Source: Paracoccaceae bacterium
GTDB lineage: Bacteria > Pseudomonadota > Alphaproteobacteria > Rhodobacterales > Rhodobacteraceae
Length of the DNA: 64,000 bases
Direction of reading: 5' to 3'
Assembly (NCBI GenBank): GCA_020637675.1
Contig: JACKKD010000003.1
Coordinates: 620,001 to 684,000, forward strand
Under the pieces are notes generated by a model, which saw nothing but the letters and a program-made list of their open reading frames with translations, did not search any database and was not told where the DNA came from. Positions 32,799-41,098 of this stretch are shown here, one piece after another (positions within the stretch are counted from its first letter, which is position 1; each line of letters opens with the position of its first letter). Both the position numbers and the translations under genes were made by a program.

Positions 32799-33416
32799 TT
32801 ATTCCCCGGCGCCCTCGCCCTCGCCCTCTTCCTCGGCCGAACGCAGGCCCGAGGGGGCCGCGATATTGGCGATGACGAAGTTGCGCTTGATCGTCGGCAC
32901 GGCACCCTTCGGCAGGTCCACGTCGTTGATGTGGATGACGTCGCCGATGTCGCGCCCCGTGAGGTCCACGGTGATGTGATCGGGGATGTCGCCGGCGGTC
33001 ACTTCCAGTTCGACTTCCGGGCGAACGATCGTCAGCGTCCCACCCTTCTTCAGCCCCGGCGCCTTCTCGTGGTTCTCGAAGGTGACGTGGATGAAAAGGT
33101 TGATGCGACTCGCGCGGTGCAGGCGCATCAGGTCGATATGGGTCGGCAGGTCCTTGACGACGTCGCGCTGGACGCCGCGGCAGATCACCCGCACGTCGTC
33201 CTGGCCTTCGACCTTCAGGTTGAAGAGCGTGGACAGGAAGCGGCCGGCCTTCAGCCTCTTCAAAAGCGCGTGGTAGTTGATGTTGATCGGCTGCGGCTCC
33301 TTGCCGTCGCCGTAGACGATGCCGGGTACGTAGCCCTCGCGACGGGCTTGACGGGCGGCCCCCTTGCCTGTCCCCGTCCGTACCTCGGCGATAAGATCGG
33401 GGATCTCACCAGCCAT
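32799..33416 (-). CDS. rplY: 50S ribosomal protein L25/CTC
   Basis: A 205-residue protein of the long CTC form: an L25 5S-rRNA binding domain (about 5-95, GTGKGAARQARREGYVPGIV) and a C-terminal TL5 beta domain, ending in an acidic Glu/Gly tail. The ATG at 33416 follows GGAGAGA and gives the usual MAGEIPDL start; ATG 33428 is possible but weaker. It has its own promoter and terminator. Confidence 0.95.
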   Translation of the reverse strand: MAGEIPDLIAEVRTGTGKGAARQARREGYVPGIVYGDGKEPQPININYHALLKRLKAGRFLSTLFNLKVEGQDDVRVICRGVQRDVVKDLPTHIDLMRLHRASRINLFIHVTFENHEKAPGLKKGGTLTIVRPEVELEVTAGDIPDHITVDLTGRDIGDVIHINDVDLPKGAVPTIKRNFVIANIAAPSGLRSAEEEGEGEGAGE

Positions 33417-33473
33417 TGGTCTCTCCATGGTGTTTAAGGGCATCCTCCAAGGGTGCATGCCCATGAACGCGGG

Positions 33474-33502
33474 CGTATAGGACGGATCGTCCGCGAAGGG
33501 AA
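33474..33502 (-). promoter_or_regulatory. Candidate promoter for rplY
   Basis: On the minus strand TTCCCT, a 17-base spacer and TATACG precede rplY by 57 bases. The core GCTTCCCTTCG - 14 bases - TATACGCC is the same as in front of rpsO. Confidence 0.6.
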
Positions 33503-33544
33503 GCGGATTCTACACGTCCGGGCTCCTCCCCGGCGCGTGTGCTC

Positions 33545-34708
33545 TCAGCTGTAGCGGTCGAGGAAATCGGACGGCAGAAGCACGTTGTGACGCCCGAGCG
33601 ACGTCACCTTCGTCTCGCCGCAGAGCGCCATGGAGGTGTCGAGTTCCTTGTGAATGACCTGGAGCGCTTTCGCCACCCCCGCCTCGCCCATTGCGCCCAG
33701 TCCGTAGACGAAGGCGCGGCCGATCATCACGCCTTTCGCGCCGAGCGCGAGCGCCTTCAGCACATCCTGGCCGGAACGGATGCCGCCGTCCATCCAGACT
33801 TCCGTCCTGCCGCCGACCGCCGCCGCTATCGCCGGCAGCATCCGGACCGACGAAAGCGCGCCGTCGAGTTGCCGCCCGCCGTGGTTCGACACGACGATGG
33901 CATCGGCGCCGACGGCGGCTGCCTTCTCGGCATCCTCGACATCCAGGATACCCTTCAGGATCACCTTGCCGCCCCACATGTCCATCAGCTTGCGGATCTT
34001 GTCCCAGTTGAGCGCGGGGTCGAACTTCTCCGCCGTCCAGGCCGAGAGCGAGGAGGGGTCGGATACGCCCTCGACATGGCCGACGATATTGCCGAAGAAG
34101 CGCCGCCTCGTCTGGAGCATCTCGATCCCCCAGGCCCATTTCGTGGCCAGGTTCAGCATCGTCGGAAGCGTGAATTTCGGCGGGGCGGAGAGGCCGTTCT
34201 TCAGGTCCTTGTGGCGCTGCCCGAGGATCTGCAGGTCCACGGTGATCACGAGTGCCGAGCAGCCCGCGGCCTTCGCCCGCCCGATGATCGCGCGGTTGAA
34301 AGCGTCGTCGTTCAGCGTGTAGATCTGGAACCAGAAGGGCTTCGACGTGTGCGCCGCCACATCCTCGATCGAGCAGATCGACATGGTGGACAGCGTGAAG
34401 GGCACCCCGAACGCCTCGGCCGCACGGGCCGCCTTTATCTCTCCGTCGGCGTTCTGCATGCCTGTCAGCCCGACCGGAGCGAGCGCCACGGGCATGGCGA
34501 CCGGCTGTCCGATCATCTCCGACGCCGTGGAGCGCCCGGTCATGTCCACGGCGATCTTCTGCCTCAGACGGATCTCGGCGAAATCGGTGACGTTCTCGCG
34601 GAAGGTCTGCTCCGTCCAGCTGCCCGACTCCGCATAGTCGAAGAACATTCGCGGGACGCGCCGACGGTAGAGGCGCTTCAGGTCGTCGATGCAGGTGATG
34701 ACGGGCAT
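33545..34708 (-). CDS. lldD: FMN-dependent L-lactate dehydrogenase
   Basis: A 387-residue FMN alpha-hydroxyacid dehydrogenase. The catalytic His276 is in SNHGGRQLDG, FMN sites include APVGLTGM, and WMDGGIRSGQDVLKALALGA is the phosphate-binding part. These membrane-associated enzymes oxidise L-lactate to pyruvate and pass electrons to the respiratory chain. The ATG at 34708 has AGAGGGA upstream; the in-frame extension to 34774 is not needed. Mandelate or glycolate oxidase specificity is possible but less likely. No lactate permease or regulator lies beside it. Confidence 0.85.
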   Translation of the reverse strand: MPVITCIDDLKRLYRRRVPRMFFDYAESGSWTEQTFRENVTDFAEIRLRQKIAVDMTGRSTASEMIGQPVAMPVALAPVGLTGMQNADGEIKAARAAEAFGVPFTLSTMSICSIEDVAAHTSKPFWFQIYTLNDDAFNRAIIGRAKAAGCSALVITVDLQILGQRHKDLKNGLSAPPKFTLPTMLNLATKWAWGIEMLQTRRRFFGNIVGHVEGVSDPSSLSAWTAEKFDPALNWDKIRKLMDMWGGKVILKGILDVEDAEKAAAVGADAIVVSNHGGRQLDGALSSVRMLPAIAAAVGGRTEVWMDGGIRSGQDVLKALALGAKGVMIGRAFVYGLGAMGEAGVAKALQVIHKELDTSMALCGETKVTSLGRHNVLLPSDFLDRYS

Positions 34709-35114
34709 GGCGTCCCTCTGGAGTGGCCCCCGGATTGGTGATCCCTGCTTAGCAACGGGGTCCTGCCGTGGCAATGCGCTTTCGGCCTTGCGAATTCTGC
34801 GGGGGCGGGATGGATCGCCGGCAGGTTGTTCGCAAGGCTCGGAACGGTCGGATCTGGCCTCCTCGGCGGGTTCGTCGGCACGGCGGCCGTCTCCGGTGTC
34901 CTGCCCTGGCGGGTGACCTTCGCGGCACGGGGGGGATGCGCTACATCATCAGCCACGGGATCCTGCCTTAACCCCACCGCAACGGTCATCAGGACCGGGT
35001 GACTGGGGGCTCGCCTTCGCGCTCATGTTCATGATGATCCTCGACGTCACCCTCGGCTGAGGCGCCCGCCGACGGGGGTGCACAGGGCGCCCGTCGCGTG
35101 CTAGGCCGGCGGCC
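34709..35114. other. Intergenic region, no supported gene
   Basis: 406 bases between lldD (leftward) and the RluA-type gene (rightward). No frame has both a ribosome site and a recognisable product. One plus-strand frame reads GWIAGRLFARLGTVGSGLLG, which faintly recalls small GlsB/YeaQ-type membrane proteins, but it has no proper start codon. A 9-bp palindrome TGCTTAGCA (one central base) lies at 34746-34754, 38 bases upstream of lldD. Confidence 0.5.
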
Positions 35115-35771
35115 ATGACCGATGCCAGCTACGCCCCACCCGATGCGCCGCTCAGCGTGATTCATGCCGATCATGCGATCGTCGTCCTCGACAAGCCGGC
35201 GGGCCTGCTGACCGTGCCGGGCAAGGGTGCGCATCTGGCCGACTGCCTGATCGCCCGGCTCCAGAAGCTCCACCCCGAGGCGCTTCTGGTCCACCGGCTC
35301 GACCGCGACACCTCCGGGGTGATCGTCTTCGCGCTTACCCGTCACGCGCAGCGGGTGCTCTCGGCGCAGTTCGAGGACCGCAAGACGAAGAAGGCCTACC
35401 GCGCCCGGCTCTGGGGGCACTTGATGCCGAAAGAGGGGCGGGTGGATCTGCCGTTGATCGTGGACTGGCCGAACCGGCCCCGCCAGCATGTGGACAGGGT
35501 GAACGGCAAGCCTGCGCAGACCGACTGGAAGGTGCTCGGCCATGATCCGGACGGCACCACCCGCGTGCGGCTCTTCCCGCTGACCGGACGCAGCCACCAG
35601 CTTCGCGTCCACATGGCCGAGCTTGGCCACCCTATCCTCGGCGATCCGCTTTATGCCGAAGGTCCGGCGCGCGACTACCCGCGGCTCATGCTCCATGCCG
35701 AAAGCCTGCGGTTTGCGCATCCCGAGACCGGCAAGGGCGTGACCTTCACCGCGCCCTGCCCCTTCCGATGA
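35115..35771 (+). CDS. rluA: RluA-family pseudouridine synthase
   Basis: A 218-residue pseudouridine synthase with the catalytic Asp63 in HRLDRDTSG, DKPAGLLTVPG and the LTGRSHQLRVHM motif of the RluA branch. There is no S4 domain, which together with the short length favours RluA (23S U746 and tRNA U32) over RluC or RluD. The stop overlaps the next start (ATGA). Confidence 0.88.
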   Translation: MTDASYAPPDAPLSVIHADHAIVVLDKPAGLLTVPGKGAHLADCLIARLQKLHPEALLVHRLDRDTSGVIVFALTRHAQRVLSAQFEDRKTKKAYRARLWGHLMPKEGRVDLPLIVDWPNRPRQHVDRVNGKPAQTDWKVLGHDPDGTTRVRLFPLTGRSHQLRVHMAELGHPILGDPLYAEGPARDYPRLMLHAESLRFAHPETGKGVTFTAPCPFR

Positions 35772-36277
35772 TCGAGAGGCATCACGAGGCGGGTGCGCGC
35801 CGGTCGCGGGCGCTCTGGTCCGACTGTGGCCGGTATCGCTACCTCCTCGAACGCGACTGGGGCGGGCGGGACGGGCCGCTTCTCTACATTCTTCTCAATC
35901 CCTCGACGGCGACCGAGGCAGAGAACGACCCGACGGTGGAACGCTGCGAACGGCGGGCGCGGGCGCTGGGCTATGGCGGGTTCGCGGTGGCGAACCTGTT
36001 TGCCTGGCGCGCCACCCGGCCCGCAGATCTCAGGCGCGCGGCCGATCCCGTCGGCCCGGCGAATGACGCGGTCCTGACGGAAGCGACCGCTGGGGCCACG
36101 GCCGTCCTGTGCGGCTGGGGCGCACATGGCGTTCTTCTCGGCCGGGGCGCGGGTGTGGCGGCGCGGCTTCGGGCCGCAGGTGTCGCGCTCGCGCATCTCG
36201 GACTCACCCGCGGTGGCCATCCCCGCCATCCTCTCTACGTTGCCTATTCCGTCGCCCCGCGGCCCTGGGTCGCTTGA
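35768..36277 (+). CDS. DUF1643 family protein
   Basis: A 169-residue protein matching DUF1643: LWSDCGRYRYLLERDW, LLNPSTATEAENDPTVERCE, GFAVANLFAWRATRPADLR and a C-terminal HLGLTRGGHPRHPLY. The function is unknown. It is translationally coupled to the RluA gene by an ATGA overlap. Confidence 0.9.
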   Translation: MIERHHEAGARRSRALWSDCGRYRYLLERDWGGRDGPLLYILLNPSTATEAENDPTVERCERRARALGYGGFAVANLFAWRATRPADLRRAADPVGPANDAVLTEATAGATAVLCGWGAHGVLLGRGAGVAARLRAAGVALAHLGLTRGGHPRHPLYVAYSVAPRPWVA

Positions 36278-36359
36278 TCCGGCAAAGTGCAGAAAAATCT
36301 CCGGGTCGCCGGCCGCATTGGCTCGGAGTTAACTCCTGAGCGCTCCAATCGCAGTCGGG

Positions 36360-37397
36360 GTGCGCCGGCTGTGGGAGGCTGGCGCCGCAATCGCGGGGTG
36401 CGTCATGTTGATGCTGGCTGGCCTGATGGGCCTTCTAATGGTGGGTCTGGCTGTCGATTTCACGGGGGGCGTCAAGCCTGACGAGGACGGGCACGACGAG
36501 GCGGAGGGCGCGGTTCAGAACGACGCCCAGACGGCCGAACCGTCGCTCGACGGAAACCCGTTGGGCGAGGCCATCGTCGGCAGCGACGGGGGCGAGATTC
36601 TCGCTGGAGGCGAGAACGCCGACGACATCGCCGGCCTTGGCGGCGATGATCAGATCGGTGGCTATGCAGGCGACGACACTCTCGTCGGTGGCGCGGGGGC
36701 GGACGCGGTGCGTGGCGATGCGGGCGACGACGTGATCGCAGGCGATGCGGGCAACGATACGCTGATGGGAGGCGAGGGGGCCGACACGCTCTCGGGCGGG
36801 GCGGGCGACGACATGCTCGCCGGCTGGGAAGGCGACGACGTGCTCTCGGGCGGCGAGGGTGCGGACAGTCTCGTCGGCGGCGGCGGGACGGACGCGCTGA
36901 TCGGCGGCGCGGGCGATGACGCGCTGGAAGGTGGTCCGGGCGATGACACGCTTGTGGGCGGGCTCGGGCAGGACACGCTGATGGGCGGGGCCGGGCATGA
37001 CGTTCTGAACGGTGCGGAGCGGGAGCTGGACGGCACCGACACGGACCAGCACGACTTCCTGAACGGCGGCGCGGGCAACGACACCATCACCGCCGGGCAA
37101 GGCGACTGGGCCAATGGCGGAACCGGGGCCGACAGCTTCCTTCTGCACGACTGGCTGTCAGCGGGCAGCGGGCCCGCAACCATCGAGGACTACACGGCGG
37201 CGGAGGATCAGCTGGTGATCCTCTACGATCCCGCCATCCACCCCGTCCCCGATGTCACGGTGGAGCCCGACCCTGAGGACGACAAAGCCGTCCGGGTGAT
37301 GATTGACGGTGTCGTCATCGCGCGGGTGCTCGGCGACCCGGATCTGACGGCGGATCAGATCGAGCTTGTGGCCGAGGACGAGGTGCACGCCGCCTGA
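36360..37397 (+). CDS. RTX-repeat calcium-binding protein with N-terminal TM segment
   Basis: A 345-residue protein. A hydrophobic helix at about 12-33 is followed by an acidic linker and some 13-15 glycine-aspartate nonapeptide repeats of the GGxGxDxLx type between about 80 and 250, then a globular C-terminal part. Such repeats bind calcium and fold into a beta roll. Most RTX proteins are secreted by type I systems without an N-terminal signal, so the hydrophobic start is unusual and suggests anchoring. GTG at 36360 is the longest start; ATG at 36405 is an alternative. No type I exporter is nearby. Confidence 0.78.
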   Translation: MRRLWEAGAAIAGCVMLMLAGLMGLLMVGLAVDFTGGVKPDEDGHDEAEGAVQNDAQTAEPSLDGNPLGEAIVGSDGGEILAGGENADDIAGLGGDDQIGGYAGDDTLVGGAGADAVRGDAGDDVIAGDAGNDTLMGGEGADTLSGGAGDDMLAGWEGDDVLSGGEGADSLVGGGGTDALIGGAGDDALEGGPGDDTLVGGLGQDTLMGGAGHDVLNGAERELDGTDTDQHDFLNGGAGNDTITAGQGDWANGGTGADSFLLHDWLSAGSGPATIEDYTAAEDQLVILYDPAIHPVPDVTVEPDPEDDKAVRVMIDGVVIARVLGDPDLTADQIELVAEDEVHAA

Positions 37398-37410
37398 CGC
37401 CGGAAGGGGC

Positions 37411-37439
37411 TTCCCTTCGGCCCCGATTCCTCCTATACG
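37411..37439 (+). promoter_or_regulatory. Candidate promoter for rpsO
   Basis: TTCCCT, a 17-base spacer and TATACG lie 89 bases before the rpsO ATG. GCTTCCCTTCG - 14 bases - TATACGCC is shared with the rplY promoter, and TATACGCCGCC with rpsA. A small GGGGC/GCCCC hairpin (37406-37424) overlaps the -35. Confidence 0.6.
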
Positions 37440-37527
37440 CCGCCATCCGCACTTGCGGAGACCTCCAGGGGCCCTGCTGGACGACATCCCGGCTTGCGCC
37501 ATGACCCTCTTGCGAAAGGAGACCCCG

Positions 37528-37797
37528 ATGTCGATCACCGCCGAAGAAAAAGCCCGCGTGATGAAGGAATATGCGACCAAGGCCGGCGATACCGGTTCGC
37601 CCGAGGTCCAGGTCGCGATCCTGTCGTCGCGCATCGCCACGCTGACCGAGCATTTCAAGAGCCACGCGAAGGACAACCACTCGCGCCGCGGCCTCCTGAA
37701 GCTCGTTGCGCAGCGCCGGAAGCTTCTCGACTACCTGAAGAAGACCGACGACGGCCGCTATCAGGACCTGATCAAGCGCCTCGGCATCCGCCGCTGA
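37528..37797 (+). CDS. rpsO: 30S ribosomal protein S15
   Basis: An 89-residue S15, the standard length, with GDTGSPEVQVAILSSRI and HSRRGLLKLVAQRRKLLDYL. It binds 16S rRNA early in 30S assembly. The ATG at 37528 has AAAGGAG before it. A terminator follows. In most proteobacteria rpsO is next to truB and pnp; here an opposite-strand gene separates it from pnp and truB is 10 kb away. Confidence 0.97.
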   Translation: MSITAEEKARVMKEYATKAGDTGSPEVQVAILSSRIATLTEHFKSHAKDNHSRRGLLKLVAQRRKLLDYLKKTDDGRYQDLIKRLGIRR

Positions 37798-37819
37798 TCC
37801 GCCGGGATTGACGGAACCG

Positions 37820-37849
37820 AACGCCCGCGCCGGAAGGTGCGGGCGTTTT
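37820..37849 (+). terminator. Rho-independent terminator of rpsO
   Basis: AACGCCCGC and GCGGGCGTT form a perfect 9-bp stem around a 10-base loop, with TT more after the stem, 22 bases past the rpsO stop. Confidence 0.8.
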
Positions 37850-37870
37850 GCATGTCGCGCGGCTCCAGGT

Positions 37871-38578
37871 TCAATGCTTGACCTTGCGGACCGTCATTTC
37901 GCGAGAGGTCATGACGTAGTCAAAGACGCGTTGTGAGTATACGCCGTGTTTCAAGTAGAGTTTCTTCGACTTGAAGGCGACAGGCTGCTTTGAGGGGTCG
38001 TAGCGGCCTGATATTTGGGGCATGTCGTCAATCCAGACTTGTACGGAGAAGCCGCCCCGACCGTCGAAGTCGACCAGGACCGACAGTTTCTGTTCGGTCC
38101 CGTCGCGCCGGATCTTCCCGGCGGAGCGTCTTTCGTTCAGGGCGCCGCGGATGCAACTCTCACCTTCGCCGGTCTTGATATCGCTTTTCAGAAGAAGCGA
38201 TCCGTCGGGTGTCACATCTATGCTCAGGGGAGGTGCGCATCCCAAACGCCCATCGTGGACCTGGAAGATGGTGAACTGCTGACGCGAACTACTTCTCATC
38301 GCGATGTTGGTTTCAAACAGATAGGCTCCCTTCGCTGTGGGTGAAATGCTATCGGAAGATATCTCCGCGCGCTGCGCGAAAACGCCTCCCTTGCAATGAT
38401 TTGTGCTGGTTTTGAAAGTGCGGGTCTTCCCTTTGACTGTGATCGCGCCCGGATCGACGGAGCATGAGATGCTCCACGCGTTCAGCGGGGTCGCCCAACC
38501 TCGCTTCGCGCCGAGGCTGACGAACGCACAGAGGAGGATCAGAAGCGGATAATCGCGCAGGAAGCGTGTTGGTTTCAT
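37871..38578 (-). CDS. Secreted polysaccharide-lyase-like protein
   Basis: A 235-residue protein with a signal peptide (hydrophobic core about 9-22, cleavage near GWA-TP). FTIFQVHDGRLGCAPPLSI, LVDFDGRGGFSVQVWIDD and LYLKHGVYSQ fit the concanavalin-like jelly roll of heparin/polysaccharide lyases (PF14099 type). The DNA is clearly poorer in GC than its surroundings (28 of 60 bases G/C in 37921-37980), a sign of recent acquisition. It lies between rpsO and pnp on the opposite strand. The ATG at 38578 is preferred over a TTG at 38617. Substrate unknown; lectin function is an alternative. Confidence 0.6.
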   Translation of the reverse strand: MKPTRFLRDYPLLILLCAFVSLGAKRGWATPLNAWSISCSVDPGAITVKGKTRTFKTSTNHCKGGVFAQRAEISSDSISPTAKGAYLFETNIAMRSSSRQQFTIFQVHDGRLGCAPPLSIDVTPDGSLLLKSDIKTGEGESCIRGALNERRSAGKIRRDGTEQKLSVLVDFDGRGGFSVQVWIDDMPQISGRYDPSKQPVAFKSKKLYLKHGVYSQRVFDYVMTSREMTVRKVKH

Positions 38579-38775
38579 CGGGTGCCCCGGCAATTTCCAT
38601 GTTGGGTGGTCAGACAATGCGAATCCCGGTCGCTATCTGAAGGCAGATGTCCAGCCTAGCGTCGACACCCTCATCCGCCAACTCACCGCTTCCCAACCGC
38701 CCTCTTTTCCTGTATGGCCCCGCTCCATCTGTGACGTGAGCCCATGCCCCCGGGCGCATGCGAAGGATTGGGGGC

Positions 38776-38834
38776 GGCGGCAATGGGGCCGCCATTTTGG
38801 ATGGGAGACCCGGGATACGCCCGGGAGTGCTCCC
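38776..38834 (+). promoter_or_regulatory. Two leader hairpins before pnp
   Basis: First, GGCGGC/GCCGCC around AATGGG (38776-38793), followed by ATTTTGG. Second, CCCGGG/CCCGGG around ATACG (38809-38825), extended by GGGAG/CTCCC (38803-38807 and 38830-38834). The second ends just before the pnp ribosome site. In enterobacteria a pnp leader stem is cut by RNase III for autoregulation; a similar role is plausible here. Confidence 0.5.
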
Positions 38835-38849
38835 AAGAGGAAACGATAG

Positions 38850-41000
38850 ATGTTCAACGTGACAAGAAAATCCATCCAGTGGGGCCAGGAAACGCTCACA
38901 CTGGAAACAGGGAAAGTCGCCCGACAGGCCGACGGGTCGGTCATCGCCACGCTCGGCGAGACCTCCGTCATGGCCAACGTGACCTTCGCCAAGCAGGCGA
39001 AGCCGGGGCAGGACTTCTTCCCCCTGACCGTGCATTACCAGGAAAAGACCTATGCCGCCGGGAAGATCCCGGGCGGCTTCTTCAAGCGCGAGGGGCGTCC
39101 TTCGGAGAAGGAGACGCTGACCTCGCGGCTGATCGACCGTCCGATCCGCCCGCTCTTTGTCGAAGGGTTCAAGAACGAGGTGCTGATCATCTGCACCGTT
39201 CTGAGCCACGACCTCGTCAACGATCCTGACATCGTCGCGATGATCGCGGCCTCGGCGGCGCTGACGATCTCCGGCGTGCCCTTCATGGGTCCGATCGGCG
39301 CGGCGCGGGTCGGCTTTGCCAATGGCGCCTATGTGCTGAACCCCGAAGTCAGCGACATGGACCAGCTGCGCATGAACCCCGAGCAGCGGCTCGACCTCGT
39401 CGTCGCCGGCACCAAGGACGCGGTGATGATGGTGGAATCCGAAGCCTATGAGCTTTCGGAGGCCGAGATGCTTGGCGCCGTGAAGTTCGGCCACGAGCAG
39501 ATGCAGCCGGTGATCGACCTCATCATCGACTTCGCCGAGGAAGCCGCGAAAGAGCCGTTCGACTACCAGCCGGCCGACTATTCCGCGCTCTACGCCAAGG
39601 TGAAGGCAGCAGGCGAGGCGCAGATGCGCGCCGCCTTCGCGATCAGGGACAAGCAGGAGCGCACCAACGCGATTTCCGCCGCCGTGACCGCGATCAAGGA
39701 GGCGCTCTCGGACGAAGACAAGGCCGACGAGAACCTCGGTCCCGCGATCAAGAAGCTGGAAAGCTCGATCCTGCGCGGCGACGTGGTTGCCACCGGCATC
39801 CGTATCGACGGCCGCGACACCAGGACCGTGCGCCCGATCGTCTCGGAAGTGGGCATCCTGCCCCGCACGCATGGCTCCGCGCTTTTCACGCGCGGCGAGA
39901 CGCAGGGCCTCATCATCACCACGCTCGGCACCGGCGAGGATGAGCAGATCATCGACGCCCTGCACGGCAACTTCCGTTCGAACTTCCTCCTGCACTACAA
40001 CTTCCCGCCCTATTCGGTCGGTGAAGTGGGGCGCTTCGGTCCTCCGGGCCGGCGCGAGATCGGCCACGGCAAGCTCGCCTGGCGCGCGCTGCAGGCGGTG
40101 CTGCCGGCGCCGACCGATTTCCCCTACACGATCCGCGTCGTGTCCGAGATCACCGAGTCCAACGGCTCGTCCTCGATGGCCACGGTCTGCGGCTCGTCCC
40201 TGTCCATGATGGACGCTGGCGTGCCGCTGAAGGCGCCGGTTGCCGGCGTGGCGATGGGCCTGATCCTCGAAGAGGACGGCAAGTGGGCGGTCCTGACCGA
40301 CATTCTCGGCGACGAGGATCACCTCGGCGACATGGACTTCAAGGTTGCGGGCACGTCCAACGGCATCACCTCGCTCCAGATGGACATCAAGGTCGCGGGC
40401 ATCACCCCGGCGATCATGGAGCAGGCTCTGGCGCAGGCCAAGGATGGCCGGATGCATATCCTGGGCGAGATGGCCAAGGCGCTGACCGAGGGCCGGTCGG
40501 AGTTCTCGGCCCACGCGCCGCGGATCGAGACGATGACCATCCCGACCGACAAGATCCGCGAAGTGATCGGTTCGGGCGGCAAGGTCATCCGCGAAATCGT
40601 GGAAGTATCGGGCGCCAAGGTCGACATCAACGACGACGGGGTGATCAAGATCGCCTCGGCCAATGCCGATTCGATCAAGAAGGCCTATGACATGATCTAC
40701 TCGATCGTGGCCGAACCCGAAGAAGGCAAGATCTACACCGGCAAGGTGGTGAAGCTCGTCGATTTCGGCGCCTTCGTGAACTTCTTCGGCAAGCGCGACG
40801 GCCTCGTGCATGTCAGCCAGATATCGGGCAAGCGCCTGAACCATCCGAACGAGCTTCTGAAGGAAGGTCAGGAAGTTAAGGTCAAGCTTCTCGGCTTCGA
40901 CGATCGCGGCAAGGTCCGGCTCGGCATGAAGATGGTCGATCAGGAGACCGGCCAGGAGATCGTGCCCGAGAAGAAGGAAAAGGAAGAAGCCGCGGAGTGA
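38850..41000 (+). CDS. pnp: Polynucleotide phosphorylase
   Basis: A 716-residue 3'-5' exoribonuclease of the degradosome type. Two RNase PH domains are joined by an alpha domain, followed by a KH domain (about 555-615, IGSGGKVIREI) and an S1 domain (about 622-690, GKVVKLVDFGAFVNFFG). The ATG follows AGAGGAAACGATAG. Length and order are canonical. A terminator follows the stop. Confidence 0.97.
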   Translation: MFNVTRKSIQWGQETLTLETGKVARQADGSVIATLGETSVMANVTFAKQAKPGQDFFPLTVHYQEKTYAAGKIPGGFFKREGRPSEKETLTSRLIDRPIRPLFVEGFKNEVLIICTVLSHDLVNDPDIVAMIAASAALTISGVPFMGPIGAARVGFANGAYVLNPEVSDMDQLRMNPEQRLDLVVAGTKDAVMMVESEAYELSEAEMLGAVKFGHEQMQPVIDLIIDFAEEAAKEPFDYQPADYSALYAKVKAAGEAQMRAAFAIRDKQERTNAISAAVTAIKEALSDEDKADENLGPAIKKLESSILRGDVVATGIRIDGRDTRTVRPIVSEVGILPRTHGSALFTRGETQGLIITTLGTGEDEQIIDALHGNFRSNFLLHYNFPPYSVGEVGRFGPPGRREIGHGKLAWRALQAVLPAPTDFPYTIRVVSEITESNGSSSMATVCGSSLSMMDAGVPLKAPVAGVAMGLILEEDGKWAVLTDILGDEDHLGDMDFKVAGTSNGITSLQMDIKVAGITPAIMEQALAQAKDGRMHILGEMAKALTEGRSEFSAHAPRIETMTIPTDKIREVIGSGGKVIREIVEVSGAKVDINDDGVIKIASANADSIKKAYDMIYSIVAEPEEGKIYTGKVVKLVDFGAFVNFFGKRDGLVHVSQISGKRLNHPNELLKEGQEVKVKLLGFDDRGKVRLGMKMVDQETGQEIVPEKKEKEEAAE

Positions 41001-41006
41001 TCCGCT

Positions 41007-41035
41007 CAGCCCCCGTCGCAGGGCGGGGGCTGTTT
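41007..41035 (+). terminator. Rho-independent terminator of pnp
   Basis: CAGCCCCCG and CGGGGGCTG form a perfect 9-bp stem around an 8-base loop followed by TTT, six bases after the pnp stop. Confidence 0.8.
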
Positions 41036-41098
41036 CATATTGGCGGCGCTGCGTCGCGCCGATAGAAAGCGTCAGACGCTCCTGCGACGCGAGCCGGC

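Noticed and set aside
36660..37010. Tandem DNA repeat in the RTX gene considered as a repeat locus
   Set aside because: The periodicity comes from glycine-aspartate nonapeptides in a real protein; the DNA units are diverged and not a CRISPR or satellite array.
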